From NCBI RefSeq assembly GCF_002257705.1, contig NZ_LSLK01000061.1:1-64000 (forward strand): a stretch of 64,000 nt of DNA, written 5' to 3'. The position numbers and the translations under genes were made by a program. Positions 25,190-34,213 of this stretch are shown in pieces. The stretch is from Sporomusa silvacetica DSM 10669 (lineage in GTDB: Bacteria; Bacillota; Negativicutes; Sporomusales; Sporomusaceae). Numbering within the stretch: the first letter of the stretch is position 1; each line of letters starts with the position of its first letter. The notes beneath the pieces were generated by a model. That model had not been told where the DNA came from. It saw only the letters and a list, made by a program, of their open reading frames with translations, and did no database searches.

Positions 25190-25747
25190 ATGAACAAGGT
25201 CTATGCGCTTATTGGTCCCCCAGCCGCTGGCAAAAGCAGTATCTTACACGAGCTTGCCCAATATGCCATCCCCGAAATGGTTAGCCATACTACCCGTAAA
25301 CCCAGACCCGGTGAAGAGCATGGTATTCACTATTATTTTGTTAGTAAAGATGATTTTCAAAAAACCGAGCTTATTGAGCGGGTAGAATACTCGGGAAACT
25401 TCTACGGACTGAGTAAAGCAGAGGTATTAGACAAAGTCAAACTTTACCCAGTAAGCTTAGTAGCTGTTGAAATGCAAGGGCTTACCCAGCTAAAAAAATT
25501 GCTGGCCAATCGCCTTGAATCCATATTTCTTATGGCAGACTACGATACTATCATAACCCGCATGCTGGACCGCGGTGATGCTGACGCGCTTATCAATCGT
25601 CGTATTGAATATGCCAAAAGTACTGGTGAGTTCGACCAATGGCAAACAGCCAATTATGTAGTAAAAAGCACCGGTTCACTGGAAATCGTCGTGCGCCAAG
25701 TACTGGCGATCACCGGCAATGTCACCCTGCCTGACAAAAGCGTATAA
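25190..25747 (+). CDS. Guanylate-kinase-like P-loop kinase
   Basis: 185 residues. Walker A is GPPAAGKSS at 8-16. The guanylate kinase signature SHTTRKPRPGEEHGIHYYF (36-54) and the YSGNFYG segment are present. Shorter than housekeeping Gmk (about 200-210 aa) and with a divergent C-terminal half, it may be a second, specialised copy rather than the essential enzyme. The start has AAGGAGGTC upstream. Repeat copy B begins 4 bp after its stop. Confidence 0.82.
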   Translation: MNKVYALIGPPAAGKSSILHELAQYAIPEMVSHTTRKPRPGEEHGIHYYFVSKDDFQKTELIERVEYSGNFYGLSKAEVLDKVKLYPVSLVAVEMQGLTQLKKLLANRLESIFLMADYDTIITRMLDRGDADALINRRIEYAKSTGEFDQWQTANYVVKSTGSLEIVVRQVLAITGNVTLPDKSV

Positions 25748-25750
25748 AAT

Positions 25751-25914
25751 AAGACTTGGCTTGTGCCAAGTCCTTTAGGACGGCCGAATTGCTATGCCAT
25801 CCATGGCGCAATCGGCACTAGCGCCATCCGGGCGCGTCGCCGGCAGAAGCCGCCTGTGCCCTTTAGGAGTATAGTCGTTCAATCCAGGGAAAGTTATACT
25901 TTCCATCTGGATAG
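25751..25914 (+). repeat. Dispersed structured repeat, copy B (longest)
   Basis: 164 bp, the fullest of three copies. Plus-strand hairpins: GACTTGGC-TTGT-GCCAAGTC (perfect 8 bp), GCCGAATTGC/GCAATCGGC with inner GCCAT/ATGGC, GCGCC/GGCGC, CCTTTAGG-type small palindromes, and a terminal ATCCAG GGAAAGT/ACTTTCC CTGGAT. Relative to copy A it has about 20 extra bases near 25847-25872. It follows the kinase gene directly. It is not an ORF. Confidence 0.9.
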
Positions 25915-25915
25915 C

Positions 25916-25938
25916 AAAAGGCCGCCAATTTGGCGGCC
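25916..25938. terminator. Terminator of the DUF1653 gene
   Basis: GGCCGCCAA/TTGGCGGCC-type hairpin (25920-25938). On the minus strand it is followed by a short T run (complement of 25916-25919). It lies 22 bp past the DUF1653 stop and adjoins repeat copy B. Confidence 0.7.
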
Positions 25939-25959
25939 CTCATACCATTATTCTTACAC

Positions 25960-26199
25960 TCAATTGTCAACCTCAACTTCCAAGGCAAAGCGTGGGACCT
26001 CCTTGCCATCTAGCACGATATTTTCGAAAAACATAGATTTCGGACGCACCCATAACCGGTATTCTCCATACAGTGCCCGGTAGACAATCAACGCCTCCCT
26101 AGTTTCACTATGAATAGCCTCACCGACAACATGATACTGCTTTCCTTTATAATGACGATAAATTCCAGTCTTTACTCTAGGTGTCTTTTTTTCAGTCAT
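25960..26199 (-). CDS. DUF1653 family protein, 79 aa
   Basis: 79 residues. The N-terminal pattern GIYRHYKGKQYHVVGEAIHSET and the YxxLYGEYxLWVRP-type middle match DUF1653, a small widespread beta-rich domain of unknown function. The length is normal for the family. It lies 15 bp upstream of its terminator region and close behind ribU, which is on the same strand. Confidence 0.85.
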   Translation of the reverse strand: MTEKKTPRVKTGIYRHYKGKQYHVVGEAIHSETREALIVYRALYGEYRLWVRPKSMFFENIVLDGKEVPRFALEVEVDN

Positions 26200-26214
26200 C
26201 CTATTCTCCTTAGG

Positions 26215-26793
26215 TTAATGCAAAATTGGGGAAAGCTTTTTGTAGACCAATAGGGTAATTAGTGAAATAATAATACCCTTGACTAAATTAAATGGTACAA
26301 TAGCAAAAACAATAAAAGTCTTAAGATCAACAATCAACGGGTTCGCTACCCTCCCCATAGTTATAATAGCCTCAAGGGGAAGATGTAATGCTGATTGATA
26401 TAGTGGAATTAAAACCCAATAATTTACTGCCGCCGCCACCAGCGTCATAGAAAATGTTCCGGCAGTAAGAGCCAGAACCGCCCCTGTACGATTCTTTATT
26501 TTGCGATAAATAACAGCTGCAGGTACAACAAAACCTGTCCCAACCAGAAAATTAGCCATCTCCCCAATACCTGCCGTTTGCGTACTACTTACATGCAGGA
26601 TGTTTTTCAGCATCACAATCAAACACCCTGCCAATGGCCCCAGCGCAAAGGCACCAATAATAGCCGGTATATCGCTAAAATCCAGTTTCAAAAAAGGCGG
26701 CATAAAAATAATTGGCAGCTCCAGCAGCATCAAAATTGTGGCTGCGCTTGCCAAGATTGCCACCCGCGTCATATAAACCATATTTGTATGCAC
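26215..26793 (-). CDS. ribU: ECF transporter S component, RibU type (riboflavin)
   Basis: Substrate-binding membrane subunit of an energy-coupling-factor transporter. 192 residues with about five to six hydrophobic segments. The stretch PPFLKLDFSDIPAIIGAFALGP (in two parts, residues 32-53) is the RibU hallmark, pointing to riboflavin uptake. No EcfA/EcfT genes are adjacent, as is usual for group II ECF S subunits. No FMN riboswitch is visible upstream. Confidence 0.85.
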   Translation of the reverse strand: MHTNMVYMTRVAILASAATILMLLELPIIFMPPFLKLDFSDIPAIIGAFALGPLAGCLIVMLKNILHVSSTQTAGIGEMANFLVGTGFVVPAAVIYRKIKNRTGAVLALTAGTFSMTLVAAAVNYWVLIPLYQSALHLPLEAIITMGRVANPLIVDLKTFIVFAIVPFNLVKGIIISLITLLVYKKLSPILH

Positions 26794-26836
26794 TTACTCC
26801 CCCCCTACCCTCTGGTATAACTATATTTCATTTACA

Positions 26837-27130
26837 TTAATGCAGCACTTGGGGATTGTCTACTGCAGCGTTATGCAATGCCGCAATAACAAATTCGGCC
26901 AGCACGGTTTCTATTATCGTCTCATGAACGGCCATAACCTCTTCCATTTCTAAACCATGGCGCAGGTTCATATACTCAAACACCCGAGCTAAGCCTTCCG
27001 CATATACTTCCTGAACCTCGGCTGGCATCTTACCTCTAAGAACATCATAATAAAGAATCCCGTAACGCTTGCTGATATCCTCCAAATGCAAGGCAAACAA
27101 GTACTTATAATCCTCTATCATATCCATCAT
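26837..27130 (-). CDS. Hypothetical protein, 97 aa
   Basis: Unrecognised. 97 residues, acidic, predicted helical (YLFALHLEDISKRY, EEVMAVHETIIETVLAEFVIAAL). AAAAGGGAGA precedes the ATG. It stands alone with its own upstream gap; no membrane or export signal is seen. Confidence 0.6.
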   Translation of the reverse strand: MMDMIEDYKYLFALHLEDISKRYGILYYDVLRGKMPAEVQEVYAEGLARVFEYMNLRHGLEMEEVMAVHETIIETVLAEFVIAALHNAAVDNPQVLH

Positions 27131-27346
27131 TGGGCTTCTCTCCCTTTTTTAACTCTGTGAGTTTCTCAGCAACACATTATAACATACTTATTTATTCGCA
27201 ACCAATCGCCAAATCCCTACATGTTTTTTCAGATAATCCTCAGTCACAAATAAAATTGTCTTCAAACTTAGTGCTAACACATAGGATTTACGTTTCATCT
27301 TGGTGAATTCTATTTTCATCAGACTTACCTGATTGGAGGAATTACC

Positions 27347-27631
27347 TTGAAAAAAATCCCCTTCTTCCCAGAACTACTCCTACTGCTTATGCTGATTACT
27401 TGCATGGTTTTGCCTGTACAAGCTGTCTTCTCAGCAGTAACCAACGTCGATAAAGTCAAAGTATTCGCTGAGCCAACCCCCTCAGCGCCAGTTATCGAAA
27501 CGCTAAAATTAGGCGATGTAGTCCGGGTGTATAGCAAATCTGACGATGGCCAATTCTGGCAGATAGAACACAAAAGCCACAATGGCTGGATTATATTTAG
27601 CCAAATAAGCCCCAAAGATCACAGGTACTAG
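27347..27631 (+). CDS. Exported SH3-like domain protein, 94 aa
   Basis: TTG start at 27347 with GGAGGAA upstream. A signal peptide (residues 1-27, ending PVQA) is followed by a bacterial SH3-like fold: VDKVKVFAEPTPSAPVIETLKLGDVVRVYSK, then WQIEHKSHNGWI. SH3b domains usually bind cell wall or partner proteins. The protein is periplasmic or wall-associated. It is followed by a large inverted repeat. Confidence 0.7.
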   Translation: MKKIPFFPELLLLLMLITCMVLPVQAVFSAVTNVDKVKVFAEPTPSAPVIETLKLGDVVRVYSKSDDGQFWQIEHKSHNGWIIFSQISPKDHRY

Positions 27632-27647
27632 AGTCTTTTATCACAAA

Positions 27648-27697
27648 GGGGCGGTTCTGATTAAAATGATAGCTATCATTCCAATCAGAACCGCCCC
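27648..27697. repeat. Long imperfect cruciform
   Basis: Perfect 15-bp arms GGGGCGGTTCTGATT/AATCAGAACCGCCCC enclose a second perfect palindrome ATGATAGCTATCAT. It lies 16 bp past the SH3-like gene and 21 bp past the small membrane gene on the other strand, so it may serve as a terminator for both, although T tracts are poor. The inner palindrome is Fur-box-like in composition but not a good match. Confidence 0.7.
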
Positions 27698-27718
27698 TAC
27701 TATTCGTGATTGTAAACA

Positions 27719-27826
27719 TCACCATTTGTCACTTCTAAATATATTATCAAATAAAACCCTAATGATACCGCTAAAGCACAGAATCAAAACGCCAAAGGCA
27801 CAAAATGTAAACAAATAATCAAGCAT
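27719..27826 (-). CDS. Small membrane protein, 35 aa
   Basis: ATG at 27826 with GGGGGAGG at normal spacing. The 35-residue product is one hydrophobic helix (LFTFCAFGVLILCFSGIIRVLF) with a charged tail (RSDKW). It resembles single-span small membrane proteins in shape; no family can be assigned. Confidence 0.5.
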   Translation of the reverse strand: MLDYLFTFCAFGVLILCFSGIIRVLFDNIFRSDKW

Positions 27827-27925
27827 TTGTCACAGCCTCCCCCTTATGCTTTAGTTGCTTACTTTAAGAATAACATACTATGTAAAACAGTTCCAGGGAC
27901 AAAGGTCCTATTTTACTATTTAAAC

Positions 27926-27971
27926 AAAAACTACCAGTAACAGTCTTTATATAACTGTCTCTGGTAGCTTT
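27926..27971. terminator. Terminator after the 100-aa gene
   Basis: Hairpin CTACCAG-TA-ACAGT/ACTGT-CT-CTGGTAG (27931-27967), with T5 on the minus strand and CTTTTATT on the plus strand. It follows the stop of the 100-aa gene by about 40 bp. Confidence 0.75.
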
Positions 27972-28009
27972 TATTGCCTATCAAACCAAACCTGAAAGTA
28001 TGCTCTTAA

Positions 28010-28312
28010 TTACCTTACATCGTCCCGTCGAATAGCGTCTTCCATAAGCTCGCTCCACTTTTGATTATTCGCATCTTCCTGACAAAACTGCAAATACAAA
28101 TCGGCTACAGCCATGGCCGCCTGCTGCTCACGTATCGTTAAGCCAGCTTTAGCTACCATTGCGGCTGCTTCCATTCCGGCCCGCTCCACTAATGCCTGTC
28201 GTTTCGCTGCCAGGATTCCAATAATGGCCGGCACTGACTGTGCAAGTTCGATTTGCCTAGATTTTATCTCCACAGGAAGACCTCCTATAAGCTCATTTAA
28301 CGCCACCGTCAA
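28010..28312 (-). CDS. Hypothetical protein, 100 aa
   Basis: Unrecognised. 100 residues, Ala-rich and predicted helical, with repeated AAMVAKAGL-type segments. Soluble. It has its own terminator downstream and precedes nothing on its strand. GGAGGTCTTCC lies inside the first codons, so the exact start is uncertain. Confidence 0.5.
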   Translation of the reverse strand: MTVALNELIGGLPVEIKSRQIELAQSVPAIIGILAAKRQALVERAGMEAAAMVAKAGLTIREQQAAMAVADLYLQFCQEDANNQKWSELMEDAIRRDDVR

Positions 28313-28390
28313 TTCTTTTATTTATTTTACTATTAAATTGTTTTTTTTTTGTTAGAACCAAGAAAGCTACCTTCTTTTTATTGCAAATAA

Positions 28391-28423
28391 AAAGCCGCGC
28401 AGATTAATTTTCTGCGCGACTTT
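28391..28423. terminator. Bidirectional terminator of the RND operon
   Basis: AAAGCCGCGCAGA/TCTGCGCGACTTT hairpin (28391-28423) with A/T flanks on both sides. It lies 18 bp past the RND transporter stop. Confidence 0.85.
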
Positions 28424-28440
28424 ATTATTTTGCAATACTA

Positions 28441-31400
28441 TCAATTGGTATGACTCATTTTAAAAGCCTTAATTTTAGCAGTTCCGTATTCAATAACGAC
28501 AAACAATACAGGAACCAAAAAGATACTGAAACTAGTAGCTAACAACATGCCACCGACGACCGTTGTTCCCAGTGCTGAACGGGCGGCAGAACCGGCACCT
28601 GTTGATACCGCTAATGGAATACAGCCTAAAATGAAAGCCAGCGATGTCATCAAAATCGGCCGTAACCTAAGCCTGGCAGCTTCCACTGCTGCTTGTACCG
28701 GTTCCATACCTTTGTCTGTCCTGACTTTAGCATATTCCACGATCAAGATCGCGTTTTTAGCTGCAAGACCGATGAGCATAACCAAACCGATTTGCATGTA
28801 AATACTATTTTCAAATCCCCGGGCATAAATGGAAAGAGCTGCCCCTAAGATGCCTGTGGGAACTGATAAGAGTACAGCAAAGGGGATATTCCAGCTTTCA
28901 TACAAAGCAGCCAGGCACAAGAATGCAAACAATAGCGCAAAACCAAAGATAACCGGTGTATGCCCGCTGGAAAGCTTTTCTTCCCGGCTTGCATCGGCCC
29001 ATTCATAGGTAAACGTTTGTGGTAATACCTCGGCGGCTACTTCCTCCAGTGCCTTCATTGCTTGACCGGAACTATAGCCGGTAGCCGCGGTCGCGTTAAT
29101 TTGCATGGCCTGGTAACCGTTATAGCGTTTAACCAATGTCTGGCCGCTGGTTGATACTGGCGTAACCAAGGTGTTAAGCGGTACCATGGTACCGGCAGAG
29201 CTCCGCACATAGAAAAAGCGGGTTGCATCCACATCAACACGGAATTCCGGTTGCGCCTGCAACATAACCTTATAAGTACGGCCAAACCGGTTAAAGTCAT
29301 TTACCTGAACACCACCGAGGAAGGTTTGCAGTGCCGTAAATATATCCTGCACAGGAACACCCAAAGTTTTCGCTTTTTCCCTGTCGACTTCGTAACGGAA
29401 GGAAGGTGTATCAGCCCGGAAACTTGATTGAGCCATGCTGATTTCCGGGCGTTTCCGAGCAGCCGCGATAAACTGTTGGGAAACATCATTCATTTCCGTC
29501 ATAGTTGCGGCACCTCTATCCTGAATAATAAAGGTTAAACCGCCGACAGTACCAATACCTGGCAAAGCAGGCGGAGTAAAGGCGAAAACAGTAGCTTCCG
29601 GTATATTGCTTACCTTAGCCATGGCTTGCCCAATAATAGCTTTCAATTGCGTATTAGGTGTTGTACGCTCTGCCCATGGCTGCAAGCCAACAATAACCAT
29701 CGCGCCATTTGGCTTTTGCCCACCGGCCAATATATCATAACCGGCTACTGATCCAGTCATTTCTACTCCCGGCAGCGAATGAAAGATTTCGCCGACCTGC
29801 TTGGCAACAGCCTTGGTGCGGTTCATGTTAGCGGCTTCCGGCAGACTAACAACAGATAACATAAAACCCTGATCTTCAGTAGGAACAAACGTAGAAGGAA
29901 TGATCTTGAGCATTCCCCCGCACAATATAACAATTATTACTAATCCAATACCCCAAAGCCGGGCCCGGCGGATAGACTGCCGAACACCATTGGAATATTT
30001 TTCAGTAATTCGCTCAAACCAAGTGTTGAAGCGGCTAAAAAATCTCCCCATCAATCTGGTACGTTCTTCACCAGTATACGGCTGCAGTAACAGGCTGCAT
30101 AATGCCGGTGTCAGTGACAGGGCCACAATAGCTGACAACATCATGGAAACAGCAATTGTCAGCGCAAACTGTTTATACAGAATACCAGTTGTCCCGCCAA
30201 AAAATGCAACTGGTATAAAAACAGACGCAAGCACGAAAGCAATAGCGATAACCGGACCGGACACCTCTTCCATCGCCCGAATTGTTGCTTCCTTGGGGTT
30301 GAGACCCGAATGGCGCATATGATGCTCAACCGCCTCAACAACGACAATGGCATCATCTACTACCAAACCAATGGCCAGTACCATGGCAAACAAGGTCAGG
30401 GTATTAATGGAAAATCCCAACACCACAAAAGCTCCGAAAGTTCCGACCAAGGAAACCGGCACCGCCAGCATAGGAATCAAAGTGGCTCGCCAATTTTGCA
30501 GAAATAGATACACAATAACAAGTACCAGCGCAAGGGCTTCAACAAATGTATGGAATACCTTCTCCAAGGACTCCCGGATATATTTGGTACTATCGTTAAG
30601 AATACGGTATTCCATGTCTGGTGGAAAACGCTTTGATGCATTCTCGATAACTTGCCGTACACCACTAATCGTCTCCAGCGCATTGGCTTCTGTTGTTAAT
30701 TGGACTGCAAAAACAACAGCTTCCGCGCCATCAAAGTTACTCTTGAAAGAATTATCTTTGGCACTTAATTCAATGGTAGCTACATCACCTAAATGAATAG
30801 CGGAACCATCTGACTGCGAACGAACGATAACTTTTCTAAAATCCTCTTCGGTAACCAAACGGCCCTGGACACTGGCCGTATATTGGAATTCCTGCTTTGC
30901 CACCGACGGAAGCTGGCCAATAGTACCAGCTGGCGCTTGCACATTTTGTTCCTTTATAGCACTAACAATGTCGGCAGCAGTAATTCCCATTTGTGCCAGT
31001 TTATCTGGTTTGAGCCAAACACGCATACTAAAGTCAGAGCCATATTCGCTAACATCACCTACACCCTTAACCCGGCGAATGTCGTCGATGATATTGATAC
31101 TGCCGTAATTCTTGAGAAACACACTGTCATAGCTAGCATTCGGTGAAACAAGAGTAAAAAACAAAGCCGTGTCAGGTGAAACCTTGCGAGTTGTTACCCC
31201 GGTAAGCTGCACATCCTGAGGCAAACCGGCATTAGCCTGCGCCACCCGGTTTTGGGTGTACATCGTCACCATGTCGGGATTTTGTCCCAGTTCAAATTGA
31301 ACATTAAGTGAATAGCGGCCGGTATCGGCGCTGATTGAGGTCATGGATACCGCGCCTTCTACACCATTAACCTGCTGTTCAATGACTTGCGCTACTGTCT

Positions 31401-31575
31401 TTTCCACTACATCAGAGTTAGCACCAGTATAGGTAGTACTAACGCTGACCTGTGGCGGCGTAATCTGCGGATATTGAGCAATTGGCAGGAAAAAAGCAGC
31501 AATACCACCTGCCAGCACAATAAGTATGGATATGACGATCGCGAAGATTGGTCGATTAATAAAAAACTTTGCCAT
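28441..31575 (-). CDS. RND multidrug efflux transporter (HAE1/AcrB family)
   Basis: Inner-membrane proton-driven exporter. 1044 residues, normal for AcrB/MexB. The first membrane helix IFAIVISILIVLAGGIAAFF is followed by a periplasmic loop, the block of TM2-6, a second large loop and TM7-12. Family motifs include GxGxVxxYG, AMVLAIGLVVDDAIVVVEAVEHHM (TM4, with the two proton-relay Asp) and LIGLAAKNAILIVEYAK (TM10). Last gene of the TetR-adaptor-pump operon. No outer-membrane channel gene follows, so a TolC-type partner must be elsewhere. Confidence 0.96.
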   Translation of the reverse strand: MAKFFINRPIFAIVISILIVLAGGIAAFFLPIAQYPQITPPQVSVSTTYTGANSDVVEKTVAQVIEQQVNGVEGAVSMTSISADTGRYSLNVQFELGQNPDMVTMYTQNRVAQANAGLPQDVQLTGVTTRKVSPDTALFFTLVSPNASYDSVFLKNYGSINIIDDIRRVKGVGDVSEYGSDFSMRVWLKPDKLAQMGITAADIVSAIKEQNVQAPAGTIGQLPSVAKQEFQYTASVQGRLVTEEDFRKVIVRSQSDGSAIHLGDVATIELSAKDNSFKSNFDGAEAVVFAVQLTTEANALETISGVRQVIENASKRFPPDMEYRILNDSTKYIRESLEKVFHTFVEALALVLVIVYLFLQNWRATLIPMLAVPVSLVGTFGAFVVLGFSINTLTLFAMVLAIGLVVDDAIVVVEAVEHHMRHSGLNPKEATIRAMEEVSGPVIAIAFVLASVFIPVAFFGGTTGILYKQFALTIAVSMMLSAIVALSLTPALCSLLLQPYTGEERTRLMGRFFSRFNTWFERITEKYSNGVRQSIRRARLWGIGLVIIVILCGGMLKIIPSTFVPTEDQGFMLSVVSLPEAANMNRTKAVAKQVGEIFHSLPGVEMTGSVAGYDILAGGQKPNGAMVIVGLQPWAERTTPNTQLKAIIGQAMAKVSNIPEATVFAFTPPALPGIGTVGGLTFIIQDRGAATMTEMNDVSQQFIAAARKRPEISMAQSSFRADTPSFRYEVDREKAKTLGVPVQDIFTALQTFLGGVQVNDFNRFGRTYKVMLQAQPEFRVDVDATRFFYVRSSAGTMVPLNTLVTPVSTSGQTLVKRYNGYQAMQINATAATGYSSGQAMKALEEVAAEVLPQTFTYEWADASREEKLSSGHTPVIFGFALLFAFLCLAALYESWNIPFAVLLSVPTGILGAALSIYARGFENSIYMQIGLVMLIGLAAKNAILIVEYAKVRTDKGMEPVQAAVEAARLRLRPILMTSLAFILGCIPLAVSTGAGSAARSALGTTVVGGMLLATSFSIFLVPVLFVVIEYGTAKIKAFKMSHTN

Positions 31576-31587
31576 GAATCCGCCCCC

Positions 31588-32724
31588 CTACTTCGCGCCT
31601 GGAATATTTAGATCGTTAAGGCCGATCATGGTAATTTTGAGTGGTGTTCCCGGCTGGGTTTTGGCAAACCCTTCCACAACAACAACATCCTCGACTGTAA
31701 GGCCTTCTTCAATAATTTGCAGATTGCCAATTTTAGGTCCTAATTTTACTGGTTTAGTCACTGCTTCGTTATTAGCCCCCACAACAGTAACAAAAGTTTT
31801 GCCAAGCAATTCCTGAACAGCCCGCTGAGGAATAAGCAATGCCCCCTGCCTAGTTTCGCCGTTTGCCACAATCCTGGCAAACATGCCCGGTACCAGCAAT
31901 TGCTGCGGGTTGCCGAAAGAAGCTTTCATCGCCAGCGTACCTGTTTGGTTGGCCATTCCCCGGTCAACCTGCTCCAGACGGCCAGTAATCGGGTATTCAC
32001 TCCCATTGCTGAGAACCAACTTAAGGTTTTGTCCCCAGGCATCAGGCGAATTGCCCATTTGGGCGAATTTTAGATATTCATTTTCACTCATACTAAAGCG
32101 AACTTGCACAGGGTCTACTGTGGAAACAGTTGCCATCACTGTACTGCCAGCCTGAACATAGCCGCCGACACTTAACTCGCCTACACCAATCCGGCCATTT
32201 ACCGGCGATACAACTACCGTATCTGACAAATCATTCTGGGCCTGGTCCAATTTGGCCTGATATGCGCTTACCTGTGCTGCAGCCTGTTCGGCCTGTGACT
32301 TGGACGTATCCAAAGTTTGAACAGCAATGCCGCCTTGATCAGCTAAATTCTGATACCGCACAACATCGCGTTGGATGTTGCTTAGCGAAGCCTGCGCTTG
32401 TGCGACCTGAGCCTGCGAATCGGCTACTGACGCTACATATTTCCGCCGATCAATTTCATACAACGGTTGCCCGGCTTGAACCGTGTCGCCGCCATTGAAT
32501 AGTTTGCGGGAAATATTGCCAGTAACCTGCGCTTTGATTTGGACTTCATCTTTTGCTACAATTTCACCAACAAACTCATATGTAACAGGCGTATCCTGCT
32601 GCATAACCTGCATAGCCTTGACTACCACTTCCTTCGGTTGACCAGTCGCTTGTTGTTTGCTACAGCCTGCTGTTACAATTAGAAATAGTACAGCCAGCCA
32701 TATCATATTTTTTTTGTTCACCAT
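31588..32724 (-). CDS. RND periplasmic adaptor (membrane fusion lipoprotein)
   Basis: Bridges the pump to the outer-membrane channel. 378 residues. The lipoprotein signal ends LIVTAGC (lipidated Cys21). Then come a biotinyl/lipoyl-like half (VQIKAQVTGNISRKLFNGGDTVQAGQPLYEID), an alpha-hairpin coiled coil (about 100-165) and beta-barrel domains typical of the HlyD/AcrA family. It lies 12 bp before the RND gene. Confidence 0.94.
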   Translation of the reverse strand: MVNKKNMIWLAVLFLIVTAGCSKQQATGQPKEVVVKAMQVMQQDTPVTYEFVGEIVAKDEVQIKAQVTGNISRKLFNGGDTVQAGQPLYEIDRRKYVASVADSQAQVAQAQASLSNIQRDVVRYQNLADQGGIAVQTLDTSKSQAEQAAAQVSAYQAKLDQAQNDLSDTVVVSPVNGRIGVGELSVGGYVQAGSTVMATVSTVDPVQVRFSMSENEYLKFAQMGNSPDAWGQNLKLVLSNGSEYPITGRLEQVDRGMANQTGTLAMKASFGNPQQLLVPGMFARIVANGETRQGALLIPQRAVQELLGKTFVTVVGANNEAVTKPVKLGPKIGNLQIIEEGLTVEDVVVVEGFAKTQPGTPLKITMIGLNDLNIPGAK

Positions 32725-32747
32725 TTTCCCCTCCCTTTTTGCTGTTT

Positions 32748-33371
32748 TTAAGAGCGCTTGGCAACGCCATTTAAATAGATTTCAATGGCCTGTGACATAT
32801 ACTCCGCAGCAATGTTTTGTTTGCTTGGCATCAATTCTTTAAAAAGATCCTGAGCCGTAAAGGATAAGTTCAATATTTTCAACAGCGACATGGCAGCAAG
32901 ATCTGAATCAATATCTGATCTAAATTCACCATTACTTTTCGCTTCTTCAATACAACCCTGCAAAAAAAGATGCGAATGATGCGTAGCACTTTTCACCAGA
33001 CTGTCAAAATATTTGGTCGGACTGAATACTTCCGTGAAAAATAAACGGTCTATGTATGGATTTTTTTTATTAGTGACAAGCAGTATCTCCGCAAATCGTC
33101 TTAGTTTCATAACAGCTGAAATCTCTTCTTTGCTGATGGTATCAATGGCATCTCTTAGTATCGCTAATTGGTTTTCTAGTACAAATGCATACAATTTATC
33201 TTTCCCGCCAAAATAGTATGAGATTAGCGCAATATTAACCCCGGCAGCATCAGCCAACTCCTTTACGGAAACAGCAGCTAACCCTTTAGTTGCAAATAAA
33301 GGAATGGCCGCTTCAATAAGTTTATTAACGGTTGGCTTATCTGTGCATATCTCTTTTTTCGTTATATTCAC
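32748..33371 (-). CDS. TetR-family regulator of the efflux operon
   Basis: 207 residues. The N-terminal HTH reads KLIEAAIPLFATKGLAAVSVKELADAAGVNIALISYYFGGKDKLYAFVL (about residues 17-64), with the invariant YYF-K recognition region. The C-terminal ligand domain matches the type found in CerR/DUF1956-like regulators. It is the first gene of the operon, and a palindrome just after the promoter suggests autorepression, with pump expression induced by a ligand (inference). Confidence 0.93.
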   Translation of the reverse strand: MNITKKEICTDKPTVNKLIEAAIPLFATKGLAAVSVKELADAAGVNIALISYYFGGKDKLYAFVLENQLAILRDAIDTISKEEISAVMKLRRFAEILLVTNKKNPYIDRLFFTEVFSPTKYFDSLVKSATHHSHLFLQGCIEEAKSNGEFRSDIDSDLAAMSLLKILNLSFTAQDLFKELMPSKQNIAAEYMSQAIEIYLNGVAKRS

Positions 33372-33398
33372 ATCCTTTCCCCTAACGCAACTTATTTA

Positions 33399-33452
33399 AA
33401 AATGCATTTTAAACATACTTTTAATTATATTATATAATATTTTCCCTGTCTA
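33399..33452 (-). promoter_or_regulatory. Promoter and probable TetR operator
   Basis: TAGACA (33447-33452), 17 bp, perfect TATAAT (33424-33429) on the minus strand. The perfect 12-bp palindrome AAAATGCATTTT (33399-33410) falls at roughly +7 to +18, an effective repressor position. Confidence 0.75.
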
Positions 33453-33480
33453 CAATATACAACCGGAAAAAGCACTGCTT

Positions 33481-33531
33481 AAACCGAAAAAACACCTAAT
33501 TATCTGTTCATAACTAGGTGTTTTTCGGTTT
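33481..33531. terminator. Bidirectional terminator
   Basis: AAACCGAAAAA-CACCTA/TAGGTG-TTTTTCGGTTT hairpin of 17 bp with a 16-nt loop, between the 193-aa gene and the tetR promoter. Confidence 0.85.
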
Positions 33532-33560
33532 AAAGCCAAATTTCTCCATCTCTCGTCATA

Positions 33561-34142
33561 CTACACTCGCACTTCAAAGTGTTTTTCTACTTTAGGTGCT
33601 GTTGTCTGTGGCGATACAGCTATATCCAGGCCTTCTTTATTTATTACCGTAGCTGTTTTCTTAGCATAGTCACTCAGCGTACGCTGTTGTTTTGGTTTCC
33701 TTTTAAATAAACGTAAACCCACTAAAATCACGGCAGTAACTGCCACTATCCCAATAAAGGGAAGATAGCTCAATCCAGACGGCTTGCTATTTACCACTGG
33801 CGGTTTCGCAGGAACAGCAGTCTGCGCAGAAACCGCAGCCTGAGAATCAGAGCCTGCGGCGGGAGCTGACTGGATACTGTTTGTTTTGTTTGTCGTTGTC
33901 GCAGCAGGCGCTGACTTTTCGCCAGCCTTAGTCTGGGCTGACTTTCCCTGAAAAGCCTTTCCTAATTCATCTAGTTTCTTGGCTGTACCTGACAGTTCCG
34001 TACTCACCGTTTTACCCGAATTTGGGGTTGAATTACTTGAAGATGCCGGTGGAAAATCAGACCCTGTATGGGAGCCTGTCGGAGTAAGCGTAGGCGCAAT
34101 AGGCGGCGTGGGTTTTGTTGGCGGAGTAGGCGCTATTGGCAT
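33561..34142 (-). CDS. Pro/Thr/Ala-rich protein with one membrane span
   Basis: 193 residues. A low-complexity N-terminal half (PTPPTKPTPPIAPTLTPTG, then Ser/Ala/Thr-rich) lacks a signal peptide. A single hydrophobic span lies at about 125-146 (SYLPFIGIVAVTAVILVGL), followed by a basic stop-transfer RLFKRKPKQQR and a 40-residue tail. By the positive-inside rule the Pro-rich part would be outside. Unrecognised; possibly an envelope linker protein. Confidence 0.6.
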   Translation of the reverse strand: MPIAPTPPTKPTPPIAPTLTPTGSHTGSDFPPASSSNSTPNSGKTVSTELSGTAKKLDELGKAFQGKSAQTKAGEKSAPAATTTNKTNSIQSAPAAGSDSQAAVSAQTAVPAKPPVVNSKPSGLSYLPFIGIVAVTAVILVGLRLFKRKPKQQRTLSDYAKKTATVINKEGLDIAVSPQTTAPKVEKHFEVRV

Positions 34143-34213
34143 AACAAGACTCCTTTTCTATGTTTAATAAACTATTTGCCATTTCACTCTTGATTGTAAC
34201 ATATCACAGTTGG

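Noticed and set aside
33399..33410. AAAATGCATTTT as part of a mobile element end
   Set aside because: Single short palindrome right after a strong promoter; a TetR operator explains it better.
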